Below are positions 31,619-40,319 of a stretch of 64,000 bases of DNA, one piece after another. This stretch comes from Sphingobium aromaticiconvertens. Lineage in GTDB: Bacteria > Pseudomonadota > Alphaproteobacteria > Sphingomonadales > Sphingomonadaceae. Location of the stretch: contig NZ_JBANRJ010000001.1 in the NCBI RefSeq assembly GCF_037154075.1, positions 4,645,501 to 4,709,500 of the forward strand, in the 5' to 3' direction. The notes under the pieces are model-generated. The model was not told where the DNA came from. It did not search any database and saw nothing but the letters and a program-made list of their open reading frames with translations. The translations under genes and the position numbers were made by a program. How positions within the stretch are numbered: position 1 is the stretch's first letter; each line of letters starts with the position of its first letter.

Positions 31619-32347
31619 TCAATGAGCCGCTTTTTCGTCCGCCTTGCTGGGACCACCCATTGCGATCGGCGGCTTGGTGTTCATCGCGACCAGATAGTCG
31701 GGACCGGCGACGAAGGGGATCGGGTTGATCGCCGCGCCATCGACACGGACTTCATAGTGGAGATGGCTGCCGGTCGAACGGCCGGTCGAGCCCATCAGGC
31801 CGATCAACTGGCCGCGCCGCACATAGGAATTCGCGGCAACGATCAGCTTCGACATATGGCCGTAGCGCGTTTCCATGCCACCACCGTGCGAAATCTGGAC
31901 GAGGTTGCCATAGCCGCTGGCCCAACCGGCGCGGCTGACGATGCCGTCTGCGGTGGCGTAGATCGGAGTGCCGACGGGGCCGGGGATGTCGATGCCCTTA
32001 TGCATGCGGGCGCCGCCATTGAAGGGGTCGGAACGGACGCCGAAATTGGAGGTCAGGGATAGTTTCGCAACCGGGCGGCCCGAGGGGATATAGGTCGCCG
32101 ACTTGACCGCGCCGTCCATGCGCTGAAGGCTGGAAAACAGGTTGGAGAAGCCTGCATCGCCCTTGCCCAGCGCACTGGCGCTCGCTTCGGTCACATCGCC
32201 ATAGGGATCGTCATCGTCGCTGGCCTGGGCCGGCGCGGCGGCGCAGAGCACCCCGGCCATCCCGGCAACCGCAGCAATTTTCGCTCTCCTGGATATTCGT
32301 TGGAACCAATGAGAATCGCGACCGTTGACACTAATAGAAATCGACAT
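31619..32347 (-). CDS. M23 family peptidoglycan endopeptidase
   Basis: A 242-residue exported protein. A signal segment (about 20-43) precedes a LytM/M23 domain with the zinc-binding motifs HKGIDIPGPVGTPIYA and SHLHYEVRVDG. It would cut peptide cross-links of peptidoglycan or act as a regulator of such enzymes. The C-terminal tail is short. A terminator follows. Confidence 0.9.
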   Translation of the reverse strand: MSISISVNGRDSHWFQRISRRAKIAAVAGMAGVLCAAAPAQASDDDDPYGDVTEASASALGKGDAGFSNLFSSLQRMDGAVKSATYIPSGRPVAKLSLTSNFGVRSDPFNGGARMHKGIDIPGPVGTPIYATADGIVSRAGWASGYGNLVQISHGGGMETRYGHMSKLIVAANSYVRRGQLIGLMGSTGRSTGSHLHYEVRVDGAAINPIPFVAGPDYLVAMNTKPPIAMGGPSKADEKAAH

Positions 32348-32451
32348 GCAGACCCCGACTTATGGACCCAGGGTTCTGTAATGCCCTGTGGCGTTCCCGA
32401 AAATTAATTAGCAGAGTTAACTGCCCCCGAGTGCAGAGTGCAAATCCGCGC

Positions 32452-33249
32452 TCATGTTGCAAGCGCAACATAGAAATCCCGCGTCAGACCGGCCTCATCG
32501 CGCGCCGAGTCGTTGAACGGTGGCTTAACAGCACCACGAAAGTGGCGCTTTACAAGGATTTGGTAATATTTGGCGGCATCCTGCCCCCTTCGGTTCGCCG
32601 CCCAGACGAACCATGTCGTCCCCGCCCGTACATGGCGAATCTCATCGCCCATGATGCGTTGCAAAATCCGCGCCGAGGGCGCGTCGCCCGCATCACGAAA
32701 CCGCACGATCATGGACGGGGTAATGTCCAGCGCCCGCGCCTCCAACACCATGGGCACCACGGCCAGCCGCGCCAGCCCATCACCTGCCGTTTCCTCTGCC
32801 GCCTGCCACAGCCCGTCATGCGCAGGCAGCGCACCATAGTGGCTGCCCAACAGCCGCAGCCGCCGGTCGAGCAGGGCGAAGTGCATCGCCTCATCCGCGC
32901 CGACCCGCATCCATTCATCGATAAAGGCCGGAGGATAGTCGCGCCCGAAACGCCCGATCAGGTCAAAGGCCAGATCGATCGCCACAAATTCGATATGGGC
33001 GAGCGCATGGAGCATCGCGATCCGCGCCCGCTCCGTCCCGCCCTTGCCCCGCCGAGGCATTTGATTGGGCGGCAGCAGTTCCGGCGTCGCGGGCCGCGCG
33101 GGGCGATCGGGCATGGCGACATCGAACGCCCGTTCCAGCCGCCCCAGCCGCCAGTCGCGCGCCGCCGCCCGCGCCGCCATCAGCTTGGCGCGGGGATCCG
33201 CTGTCGTCAGTACCGTGCGACAGGCGGCAGCGACGCTCCTGCCGCTCAC
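32452..33249 (-). CDS. DUF455 ferritin-like protein
   Basis: A 265-residue protein with a ferritin-like four-helix bundle. Metal-ligand-type residues occur in LHALAHIEFVAIDLAFD, DEAMHFALLDRRL and IMGDEIRHVRAGTTWF. The family is conserved in proteobacteria and unknown in function; metal-dependent oxidation is possible. Ten bases separate it from the upstream bcp gene, so they are likely co-transcribed. Confidence 0.88.
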   Translation of the reverse strand: MSGRSVAAACRTVLTTADPRAKLMAARAAARDWRLGRLERAFDVAMPDRPARPATPELLPPNQMPRRGKGGTERARIAMLHALAHIEFVAIDLAFDLIGRFGRDYPPAFIDEWMRVGADEAMHFALLDRRLRLLGSHYGALPAHDGLWQAAEETAGDGLARLAVVPMVLEARALDITPSMIVRFRDAGDAPSARILQRIMGDEIRHVRAGTTWFVWAANRRGQDAAKYYQILVKRHFRGAVKPPFNDSARDEAGLTRDFYVALAT

Positions 33250-33259
33250 AACGACTTTC

Positions 33260-33721
33260 TCACAGGGCCTTCACGGCCTCCAACACTTCCTCGGCATGGC
33301 CCTTCACCTTGACCTTGGGCCAGGCGCGCAGGATGACGCCGTCCGCATCGATCAGGAAGGTGGCCCGCGCAATGCCCATATATTGGCGGCCATAGAGGCT
33401 CTTTTCGATCCAGGTGCCAAACGCCTCACAAAAGCCGCCCTCCTCATCGGACGCCAGCGTCACCGCCAGCCCATATTTGTCGGAGAATTTCTTCAACTTT
33501 GCGGGCTTGTCCTTCGACACGCCGACCACCGGCACGCCCGCCTTGGCGAAATCACCGGTCAGCGCAGTGAAGTCCTTCGCCTCATTGGTGCAGCCGGGCG
33601 TATCCGCCTTGGGATAGAAATAGAGGACCAAGGGCGCGCCCCGATAGCGCTCCAGCGTGAAGCTGGTCCCATCCGCATCCTTCAGCGCCGCACCGGGCAC
33701 GCTATCGCCTTCGCTCAACAT
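33260..33721 (-). CDS. bcp: Peroxiredoxin, Bcp/PrxQ type
   Basis: A 153-residue thiol peroxidase. The peroxidatic Cys44 is in YPKADTPGCTNEAKDF. The second cysteine five residues later found in E. coli Bcp is absent; Cys98 may serve instead. The start at 33721 overlaps the glnE stop region, and the longer frame to 33748 lies inside glnE. It reduces hydroperoxides in the cytoplasm. Confidence 0.92.
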   Translation of the reverse strand: MLSEGDSVPGAALKDADGTSFTLERYRGAPLVLYFYPKADTPGCTNEAKDFTALTGDFAKAGVPVVGVSKDKPAKLKKFSDKYGLAVTLASDEEGGFCEAFGTWIEKSLYGRQYMGIARATFLIDADGVILRAWPKVKVKGHAEEVLEAVKAL

Positions 33722-36450
33722 CCTGTCGTTCCTTTCAGCGCCTGCCACTCGTTACCGATGCTCTGGCGCGCCTGCGCGTAGCTTGCAAGCAGCGCGGGCC
33801 AATCGGCCTGCCCACAGGCCCGCGCCACCAACGGTCGGCTCGCTTCCCGAGGTTCGGTCGATTTGGGCGACACCAGCCGCGACACCACCAGAAAGCGGGT
33901 GATGAGATCATGCGCCGATACCAGCGAAGCCGGCAAATGTCCCGCCGCGACCAGCTCCCGCAGCGCCACGCCCAGATCGGGGTCGAACGCCATATGATGC
34001 CGGAACTGCATGACATGGATCAAAAATTCCAGATCGACCAACCCACCGGGCACCAGTTTGACGTCCAGTTCGCTCGCGGGCGGCTTATGCGTGGCGATGT
34101 CGCCCCGCATCTTCACCGCCTGCCGCGCCAGATCGTCGGTATCGCGCGGCCGCTCCAGCGTCTCCGACAGGATCGCGCCGAGCGCCGCCCTTGCAGCGTC
34201 CGGTCCGAAGACGGGCCGTGCCCGTGTCAGCGCCAGATGCTCCCAGGCCCAGGCTTCCTCCCGCTGATAGCGGGCGAAACTTTCCAGACTGACCGCCAGC
34301 AACCCCTGTGCGCCTGATGGTCGCAGCCGGGTATCGACCTCATAGAGCGGCCCCGCCGCGGTCGCCACCGACAGCGCATTGGTGATCCGTTGTGCAAGGC
34401 GGTTGAAATATTGGGTCGCGCCCAGCGGCTTCGCGCCATCCGATTCGGTCTGAAAATCGCCGGTGAACAGGTAGACGAGGTCAAGGTCCGACGCATGGGT
34501 CAGCACCCCGCCACCCAGCCGCCCCAGCGCCAGTATCAGCAACTCGCCACCGGGCACCTTGCCATGCTGTTCCTCGAACGCCATCACGGTGCCGCTGGCC
34601 AGCGCCTCGATCGCGCCTTCCGCGACACGGCTATAGGCCCGCCCCGCCTCCAGCGGATCGCCGCCCCGCACGATCTGCGCCCCGATCGCAAAGCGCCGGT
34701 CGCCCACGCGCTGGCGCACCCGATCGAGCAGCGCCTGATAATCCTCACCCGGCTCCAGCGCGCCAAACTGTCGCGCCAGCATCGCCACATCAGGCGGCGG
34801 ATCGAAGGCTGAGGCGTCGATCAGTCCATCGAGCAATTCCGCCCGCCGTCCCAGCGCATCAGCCAGCGCAGGCGCGTGGCTCAATATCTCAGCAAGCAGC
34901 GCGACAAGGCCGGGTCGCGCCGCCAGCAGTTTGAAGAAATTGATGGCGCTCGGCAGGCGCCCGATCATGTCGTCCAGCCGATTGAGCGCCCGATCCGGGT
35001 CAGGCGCGGCGGCAAGCGCGCGCATCAGGCCGGGAAGCAGTTCCTCCAGCGCCTCACGCGCCGGGCCGCTGCGCAAAGCCCGCACCTTGCCTGTACGCCA
35101 ATGGGCGATACGCGCCAGCGGCACCTGCGGATCGGCAAAGCCCAGCGCGACCAACTGCTCGCGCAGCCGATCATCATCCATCGACAGCGCGGCCTGTTCG
35201 TCATCGCGAGCGGGCGTCAGCTTGTCGTAATTGCCGCCTACCCATTCCACATGCGGGCGCAGCAATGCCAGCAAGGCGTCGCCATCGACCAGTCCGTGCA
35301 GCCGCGCGACATTGTCCATCGCATCCGCACCAGTTGGCAGTTCATGGGTCTGCCGATCCTCGACCATCTGCAAGCGATGCTCAATCGTGCGGAACAAGAC
35401 ATAGGCCTCGTCCAGCTTCTGCGCGACCTCTGGCTCGATCACGCCCGCCGCGCCCAGCGCCGCCAATGCCTCGCGCGTCGCGCCAGAGCGCAGCGACGGA
35501 TTGCGCCCACCGTGGATCAACTGATGGACCTGCGCGAAAAACTCGACCTCGCGAATGCCACCGCGACCGCGCTTCAGGTCATAGCCCGGCCCGAACGCCT
35601 GCCCCTGCGCATAATGGTCGCGGATACGGCGGCTAATGTCGGTGATCGCGTCGATCGCCCCGAAATCCAGGCTCCGCCGCCACACGAACGGGCGAATGGA
35701 ACGCAGGAAATAGTCGCCCAGCGCGATATCGCCTGCCGCCGCGCGCGCACGGATGAAGGCGGCCTGCTCCCATCCAACCGCCGTCGATTCATAATAGCCG
35801 ATCGCCGCCTCCACCGGCAGCGCGATCGGCGTGGCCTCCGGTGAGGGGCGCAGGCGCAGATCGACGCGAAAGACATAGCCATCGCCATCGCGCGCCGACA
35901 AAATCTCGCTTACCCGCCGTCCGATCCGCACCGCCGCATCGGCCACATCTTCCCGCTCGCCGTGCGGCATGGCTCGCGGGTCATAAAGCAGGATGGGATC
36001 GATGTCTGAACTATAGTTGAGTTCCCGGCTGCCATGCTTGCCCAGCGCCAGCACCGCGAAACCGCCCGGCGGCGCGTCGGGATAACGCTCCGCCATGGCA
36101 GCCGCGATCGCCTCGTTAAGCGCGGTGTCGGCCAGGTCGGACAGGGTCCGCGTCACCCGGTCCATATCCCATGCCCCGGCAACGTCCGCGACCGCCGTCA
36201 CCAGTGCCAGCGCACCCTTGCGGCGGCGCAGCGACTGGGCAACGCTTGATGCACCGTCCCCGGCCTGATGGGCCTGCGCCAGCGCCGCTTCTGCGTCACC
36301 GTCGGTCAGCAACGCGACCAGCGCTGGGTGGCGATCCATCAACCGCGACAGAAAAGGGGAATGAGCCTTCGCCCGCGCCAGCGCCTCTTGCCAGTCCGGC
36401 GCCTGAGACTGAGGTGGGGATTGAGGTTTTTGGGGCCGATTGACGGTCAT
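33715..36450 (-). CDS. glnE: Bifunctional glutamine synthetase adenylyltransferase/deadenylase
   Basis: A 911-residue protein with two nucleotidyltransferase halves. The first (ELNYSSDIDPILLYD, about residue 145) removes AMP and the second (THASDLDLVYLFTGD, about residue 650) adds AMP to glutamine synthetase, in response to PII. Length is normal for alphaproteobacteria. It is the first gene of a glnE-bcp-DUF455 run. Confidence 0.96.
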   Translation of the reverse strand: MTVNRPQKPQSPPQSQAPDWQEALARAKAHSPFLSRLMDRHPALVALLTDGDAEAALAQAHQAGDGASSVAQSLRRRKGALALVTAVADVAGAWDMDRVTRTLSDLADTALNEAIAAAMAERYPDAPPGGFAVLALGKHGSRELNYSSDIDPILLYDPRAMPHGEREDVADAAVRIGRRVSEILSARDGDGYVFRVDLRLRPSPEATPIALPVEAAIGYYESTAVGWEQAAFIRARAAAGDIALGDYFLRSIRPFVWRRSLDFGAIDAITDISRRIRDHYAQGQAFGPGYDLKRGRGGIREVEFFAQVHQLIHGGRNPSLRSGATREALAALGAAGVIEPEVAQKLDEAYVLFRTIEHRLQMVEDRQTHELPTGADAMDNVARLHGLVDGDALLALLRPHVEWVGGNYDKLTPARDDEQAALSMDDDRLREQLVALGFADPQVPLARIAHWRTGKVRALRSGPAREALEELLPGLMRALAAAPDPDRALNRLDDMIGRLPSAINFFKLLAARPGLVALLAEILSHAPALADALGRRAELLDGLIDASAFDPPPDVAMLARQFGALEPGEDYQALLDRVRQRVGDRRFAIGAQIVRGGDPLEAGRAYSRVAEGAIEALASGTVMAFEEQHGKVPGGELLILALGRLGGGVLTHASDLDLVYLFTGDFQTESDGAKPLGATQYFNRLAQRITNALSVATAAGPLYEVDTRLRPSGAQGLLAVSLESFARYQREEAWAWEHLALTRARPVFGPDAARAALGAILSETLERPRDTDDLARQAVKMRGDIATHKPPASELDVKLVPGGLVDLEFLIHVMQFRHHMAFDPDLGVALRELVAAGHLPASLVSAHDLITRFLVVSRLVSPKSTEPREASRPLVARACGQADWPALLASYAQARQSIGNEWQALKGTTGC

Positions 36451-36532
36451 GCCTGCTCCTTTTTCGATGGGCTATGCCTCGCTTTACCGAAATTGCCAGA
36501 AACTTTTGCGCGCGCGGGCCGTTCTAAACTCC

Positions 36533-36742
36533 ATGGACATGCAGCGGAAACCTATCGGCCAGCGGAAACCTATCGGCCAATCGGCATTCGGACGCGATAA
36601 TGGCGCGCGCCTCGTCGTGAACGTCGATCTGCCGCTGCCCTATGAAGGGATCGGTAACGCCTTGCGCGCCAGTTATCGCCCTGCGCCAACCGATCTTCCA
36701 TCGGATATGCTTGATTTGCTGGGCAAGCTCGGCGGCATGTGA
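36533..36742 (+). CDS. Small hypothetical protein
   Basis: A 69-residue protein beginning MDMQRKPIGQRKPIGQ and containing VVNVDLPLPYEGIGNALRASYRP and DMLDLLGKLGG. The regular, non-repetitive C-terminal two thirds look like real coding sequence. The N-terminus carries an exact duplication of six codons (36542-36577). It is divergent from glnE and no family was recognised. The start is uncertain. Confidence 0.55.
   Translation: MDMQRKPIGQRKPIGQSAFGRDNGARLVVNVDLPLPYEGIGNALRASYRPAPTDLPSDMLDLLGKLGGM
36542..36577 (+). repeat. Exact 18-bp tandem duplication
   Basis: CAGCGGAAACCTATCGGC occurs twice in direct succession (36542-36559 and 36560-36577). It is in frame with the small gene and doubles the residues QRKPIG. 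A length of 18 keeps the frame, so copy number could vary without breaking the gene. Confidence 0.9.
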
Positions 36743-36764
36743 AGCGGCTACGCCACGTTACCGT

Positions 36765-37277
36765 TCAGCGCGGCGGAAGCACCATGATGGTCGAGGTACC
36801 ATGCGCCAGCAACCGTCCATCCGCTCCCGTCAGCGTCGCCTCGGTCGTGATGATCTGCCGCCCCGGCGACAGCACCCGTCCCGCACAGCGCACCGGACCA
36901 CTGTCGGCCATGATGGCGCGGGTAAAATTCGCCTTGGTCTCCACCGTCGTATAGCCGACTCCCACAGGCAGCAGGGTGAAGGCCGCACATCCACAGGCCG
37001 AATCGATCAGCGTCAACGCCCAACCGCCATGAACGGTGCCCAAAGGATTGAGCAAATCAGCCGAAGGCGTCCCCTCAAACACCGCAACACCCTCGCCAAC
37101 CTCGATCAACGTGAAATCCAGCGTGCGGCCCATCGGCGGGATCGGCAACCGTCCCGCCAGCATGCCTTGCATCGCCTCCATACCGGTCAGGCTTGCTGTC
37201 GCCGACTGATCCAGCACCCCGAACGCCGAATCCGGCAGTCCCTTCAGACTCAAATCGAGCCTCCGAACGTGTCGCAT
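36765..37277 (-). CDS. PaaI-family hotdog thioesterase
   Basis: About 170 residues with the hotdog-fold signature LLNPLGTVHGGWALTLIDSACGCAA and NFTRAIMADSGPVRCAGRV. It would hydrolyse acyl-CoA thioesters; the acyl group is unknown. The start at 37277 gives a 28-base overlap with the preceding metalloprotease gene, so a later start (for example GTG at 37217) cannot be excluded. Confidence 0.82.
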   Translation of the reverse strand: MRHVRRLDLSLKGLPDSAFGVLDQSATASLTGMEAMQGMLAGRLPIPPMGRTLDFTLIEVGEGVAVFEGTPSADLLNPLGTVHGGWALTLIDSACGCAAFTLLPVGVGYTTVETKANFTRAIMADSGPVRCAGRVLSPGRQIITTEATLTGADGRLLAHGTSTIMVLPPR

Positions 37278-38140
37278 TGCGCCGGATCGCCGGTCGACAG
37301 CCCCTTGCGGAGCCACTGCATCCGCTGTTCGCTGCTGCCGTGGGTGAAGCTTTCGGGAACCGGGCGACGCCCGGCCGATTTCTGCAACGTATCGTCGCCG
37401 ATTGCCTCAGCCGCGCGCATGCCTTCTTCCAGGTCGCCCGGTTCCATCAGATTGGTGTCGCGCGCGGCCCAGACCCCGGCATAGCAGTCCGCCTGCAACT
37501 CCATCTTCACTTGCAGGGCATTGCCTTGAGCCTCCGACGCGCGCTGCTGCGCGGCCCGGATCTTGTTCGCCTCGCCCGTGATAGTCTGGATATGGTGCCC
37601 TACTTCATGCGCGATGATGTAGCCGATCGGGAAATCGCCCGGTGCATTGAAGCGCGACTCCATTTCCCTGAAGAAATCGGTGTCGAGATAGATGCGCTTG
37701 TCCGCCGGGCAGTAAAATGGTCCCATCGCCGATTGCGCCGCGCCGCAGCCCGACTGCCCCGCCTGACTGTAAAAAACCAGTGTCGGCGCGGGATACACCT
37801 CTCCATGCGCCTTGAAGATGTCGGCCCAGCGTCGCTCGGTGGATCCCAACACCTTGAGGGAGGTACGCTGAATGTCGGTCAGTTCCTGCGTGCCCGGCTG
37901 GCGCGTTTCGACCTGCGGGCTATTCCCACTGCCGCCACCCAGCATGCTGAGCGGGTTCCCACCCATCACCACCATGATGATCAGCACCACGGCGATTCCG
38001 CCACAACCAAAGCGACTGCCGATCAGCGGCAGCAACATGCCAAGGCCGCCGCCCAGACCGCCACCTCCACCAAGACCACCGCCGCCGCGACCGTCCTGCA
38101 CCTCGAAGTTGGAGCTTTCCTGTTCGTCGTCCAGCCGCAT
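37250..38140 (-). CDS. YpfJ-type neutral zinc metallopeptidase
   Basis: A 296-residue protein: a polar N-terminus with a glycine-rich stretch (about 17-32), one membrane helix (IAVVLIIMVVMGG) and a peptidase domain with zinc motif HEVGHH and CYAGVWA downstream. The GCGAAQSAMGPFYCPADKRIYLD block is typical of the family. The start at 38140 has AGGAGG upstream. The substrate is unknown. Confidence 0.9.
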   Translation of the reverse strand: MRLDDEQESSNFEVQDGRGGGGLGGGGGLGGGLGMLLPLIGSRFGCGGIAVVLIIMVVMGGNPLSMLGGGSGNSPQVETRQPGTQELTDIQRTSLKVLGSTERRWADIFKAHGEVYPAPTLVFYSQAGQSGCGAAQSAMGPFYCPADKRIYLDTDFFREMESRFNAPGDFPIGYIIAHEVGHHIQTITGEANKIRAAQQRASEAQGNALQVKMELQADCYAGVWAARDTNLMEPGDLEEGMRAAEAIGDDTLQKSAGRRPVPESFTHGSSEQRMQWLRKGLSTGDPAQCDTFGGSI

Positions 38141-38272
38141 GTCGCCCTCCTGTGTCTTTTGTTCCATAGCCCCCGCTTGCGAAGGCGACAATCGGCATCG
38201 TCCTGTTTGCAGTCTGACAGCGGGCGACATAATGTTGGAATGGTTCCGGCAAACACTATATTGCACTGCGAC

Positions 38273-39457
38273 ATGGCTGATAGTGACACCGAAGAACCCC
38301 CGCGCCGCCGCTCCGCGACGCCCTTGCCCCTGCCCCGTCAGGTTGCGCTTCTGCTTCAAGGCGGCGGCGCACTAGGATCATTCCAGGCGGGCGTTTTCGA
38401 ACGGCTGGACGAACTGTCCATCGACATCCACTGGGTGGCAGGCATCTCGATCGGCGCGGTCAACGCGGCCATCATCGCGGGCAATCCACCGCACAAACGA
38501 CTGGGCCGCCTCAAGAAATTCTGGCGCACCGTCTCCGGCGGGATGCCCAACATGATCCTGCCGGACATCGACCATATCCGCGAAGCCGCGCATCTGATGG
38601 CGGCGGGCGCGGTCGCGACCTTCGGCGTGCCGGGCATGTTTCGCCCGCGCTTGTGGCCCGCGCCACTGATGCCCGAAGGGTCGGCCGGCGCGATCAGCTT
38701 CTACGACAGCGCCCCGCTCAAGGACATGCTGGACGCCTGCGTCGACTGGGATCTGCTGAACGATGGCCCGGTCCGCCTGTCGGTCGGTGCCGTCGATGTG
38801 GAAACCGGCAATTTCGCCTATTGGGACACCCGCGGTCCGGGCGGCAATACGCGCATCGACGCGCGGCATATCATGGCGTCCGGCGCGCTGCCGCCGGGCC
38901 TGCCGCCGATCGAGATTGACGGGCGCTGGTACTGGGATGGCGGCATCGTTTCCAATACGCCGCTTGCCCATGTGCTCGATCATCAGTCCGATGACATGCT
39001 GATATTCCAGGTTGATCTGTTCCCGGCCGAGGGGCCGATGCCCCGGCAGATGACCGACGTCTATTCGCGCACCAAGGACATCCAATATTCCAGCCGCACG
39101 CGCCAGGTGACGGACCAGTATCTGCGTCTGCGCCGCGAGCATAAAACGATCGAAGCCCTGCTCAAGAAACTGCCATCCGACATGCAGGACGATCCCGACG
39201 TGCGCCAGTTGCGCGACTATGTCGATGTCGGCGCGGTCAACATCGTCCATCTCATCTACCGCAGCCGTGCGTGGGAAAGCGGCGCGCGCGACTTTGAATT
39301 TTCGCGCTCGACCATGCTCGACCACTGGGCGCAGGGCCGCGATGCGGTGGAGGAAGTGATGCACAAGGGCGACCTGATCGCCCGCAACATATTGGACGGA
39401 AAGAGCGCCACCTTCGACCTCGATTCGCCCGATCATCTCAAGGAGAAGACGGCATGA
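38273..39457 (+). CDS. Patatin-like phospholipase
   Basis: A 394-residue lipid acyl hydrolase. The oxyanion segment GGGALGSFQAG, nucleophile motif GISIG and catalytic DGG (WYWDGGIVSNTP) are all present. A DUF3734-like C-terminal part follows. The ATG at 38273 begins the conserved region; the very long frame before it is shadow sequence. The stop overlaps the bdhA start (ATGA), and this patatin-bdhA pair is frequent in alphaproteobacteria, suggesting a role in polyhydroxybutyrate or lipid turnover (inference). Confidence 0.92.
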   Translation: MADSDTEEPPRRRSATPLPLPRQVALLLQGGGALGSFQAGVFERLDELSIDIHWVAGISIGAVNAAIIAGNPPHKRLGRLKKFWRTVSGGMPNMILPDIDHIREAAHLMAAGAVATFGVPGMFRPRLWPAPLMPEGSAGAISFYDSAPLKDMLDACVDWDLLNDGPVRLSVGAVDVETGNFAYWDTRGPGGNTRIDARHIMASGALPPGLPPIEIDGRWYWDGGIVSNTPLAHVLDHQSDDMLIFQVDLFPAEGPMPRQMTDVYSRTKDIQYSSRTRQVTDQYLRLRREHKTIEALLKKLPSDMQDDPDVRQLRDYVDVGAVNIVHLIYRSRAWESGARDFEFSRSTMLDHWAQGRDAVEEVMHKGDLIARNILDGKSATFDLDSPDHLKEKTA

Positions 39458-40245
39458 GTGGTTCCCTCGCTGGTAAGACTGCCCTTATCACCGGATCGAC
39501 CTCCGGCATCGGTCTTGCCTATGCCAAGGCGTTGGCAGGCGAAGGCGCGAACATCGTCATCAATGGCTTTGGCGATGCAGCGGCGATCGAGAAAGAACGA
39601 CTCGCCCTTGAGGAGATCAGCGACGCGAAGGCGCTCTACAGCGGCCACGACCTGACCAAGGTGGATCAGATCGAAGCGATGATGAGCCAGGCCGCCGAAA
39701 CCTTCAGCGGTGTCGACATCCTCATCAACAATGCGGGTATGCAGCATGTCGCCCCGGTCGAAGAGTTTCCGATCGACAAATGGGATCTCATCATCGCGCT
39801 CAACCTCAATGCGGCTTTCCACACCACCCGCCTTGCCCTGCCCTATATGAAGCAGAAGAAATGGGGCCGCATCATCCAGACGGCCTCGGCCCACTCGCTG
39901 GTCGCCTCCCCCTTCAAGTCCGCCTATGTGACCGCCAAGCACGGCCTCGCGGGCTTTACCAAAACCGTTGCCTTGGAAGTCGCAACCGACGGCATCACCG
40001 CCAACTGCATTTCGCCCGGCTATGTCTGGACGCCATTGGTCGAAAACCAGATTCCCGACACGATGAAGGCGCGCAACATGACGCGCGAGCAGGTGATGAA
40101 CGACGTGCTGCTGGCCGGGCAGCCGACCAAGCAGTTCGTAACGGTCGAACAGATCGCGGCAACCATGATGTTTCTGGTCAGCGATGCGGCTGCGAATTTC
40201 ACCGGCGCGAACCTCTCCGTCGATGGCGGCTGGACCGCGCAGTAA
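39454..40245 (+). CDS. bdhA: 3-hydroxybutyrate dehydrogenase
   Basis: A 263-residue short-chain dehydrogenase. NAD-binding TGSTSGIG is near residues 14-21, the catalytic Ser/Tyr/Lys are in SAHSLVASPFKSAYVTAKHG, and the 3-hydroxybutyrate dehydrogenase signature LAGQPTKQFVTVEQIA is near the end. It converts 3-hydroxybutyrate to acetoacetate. It is coupled to the patatin gene. Confidence 0.93.
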   Translation: MSGSLAGKTALITGSTSGIGLAYAKALAGEGANIVINGFGDAAAIEKERLALEEISDAKALYSGHDLTKVDQIEAMMSQAAETFSGVDILINNAGMQHVAPVEEFPIDKWDLIIALNLNAAFHTTRLALPYMKQKKWGRIIQTASAHSLVASPFKSAYVTAKHGLAGFTKTVALEVATDGITANCISPGYVWTPLVENQIPDTMKARNMTREQVMNDVLLAGQPTKQFVTVEQIAATMMFLVSDAAANFTGANLSVDGGWTAQ

Positions 40246-40319
40246 CGCGCTGGCAACAGCCCTCTGGAATGGCCCGAAAATCTCCCTATGCTGACATCAG
40301 CTAGGGAGATTTTTTTGAT

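Noticed and set aside
37193..38272. Long N-terminal extension of the patatin frame
   Set aside because: The extension is the antisense shadow of the YpfJ-type metalloprotease gene; the patatin domain begins at 38273.
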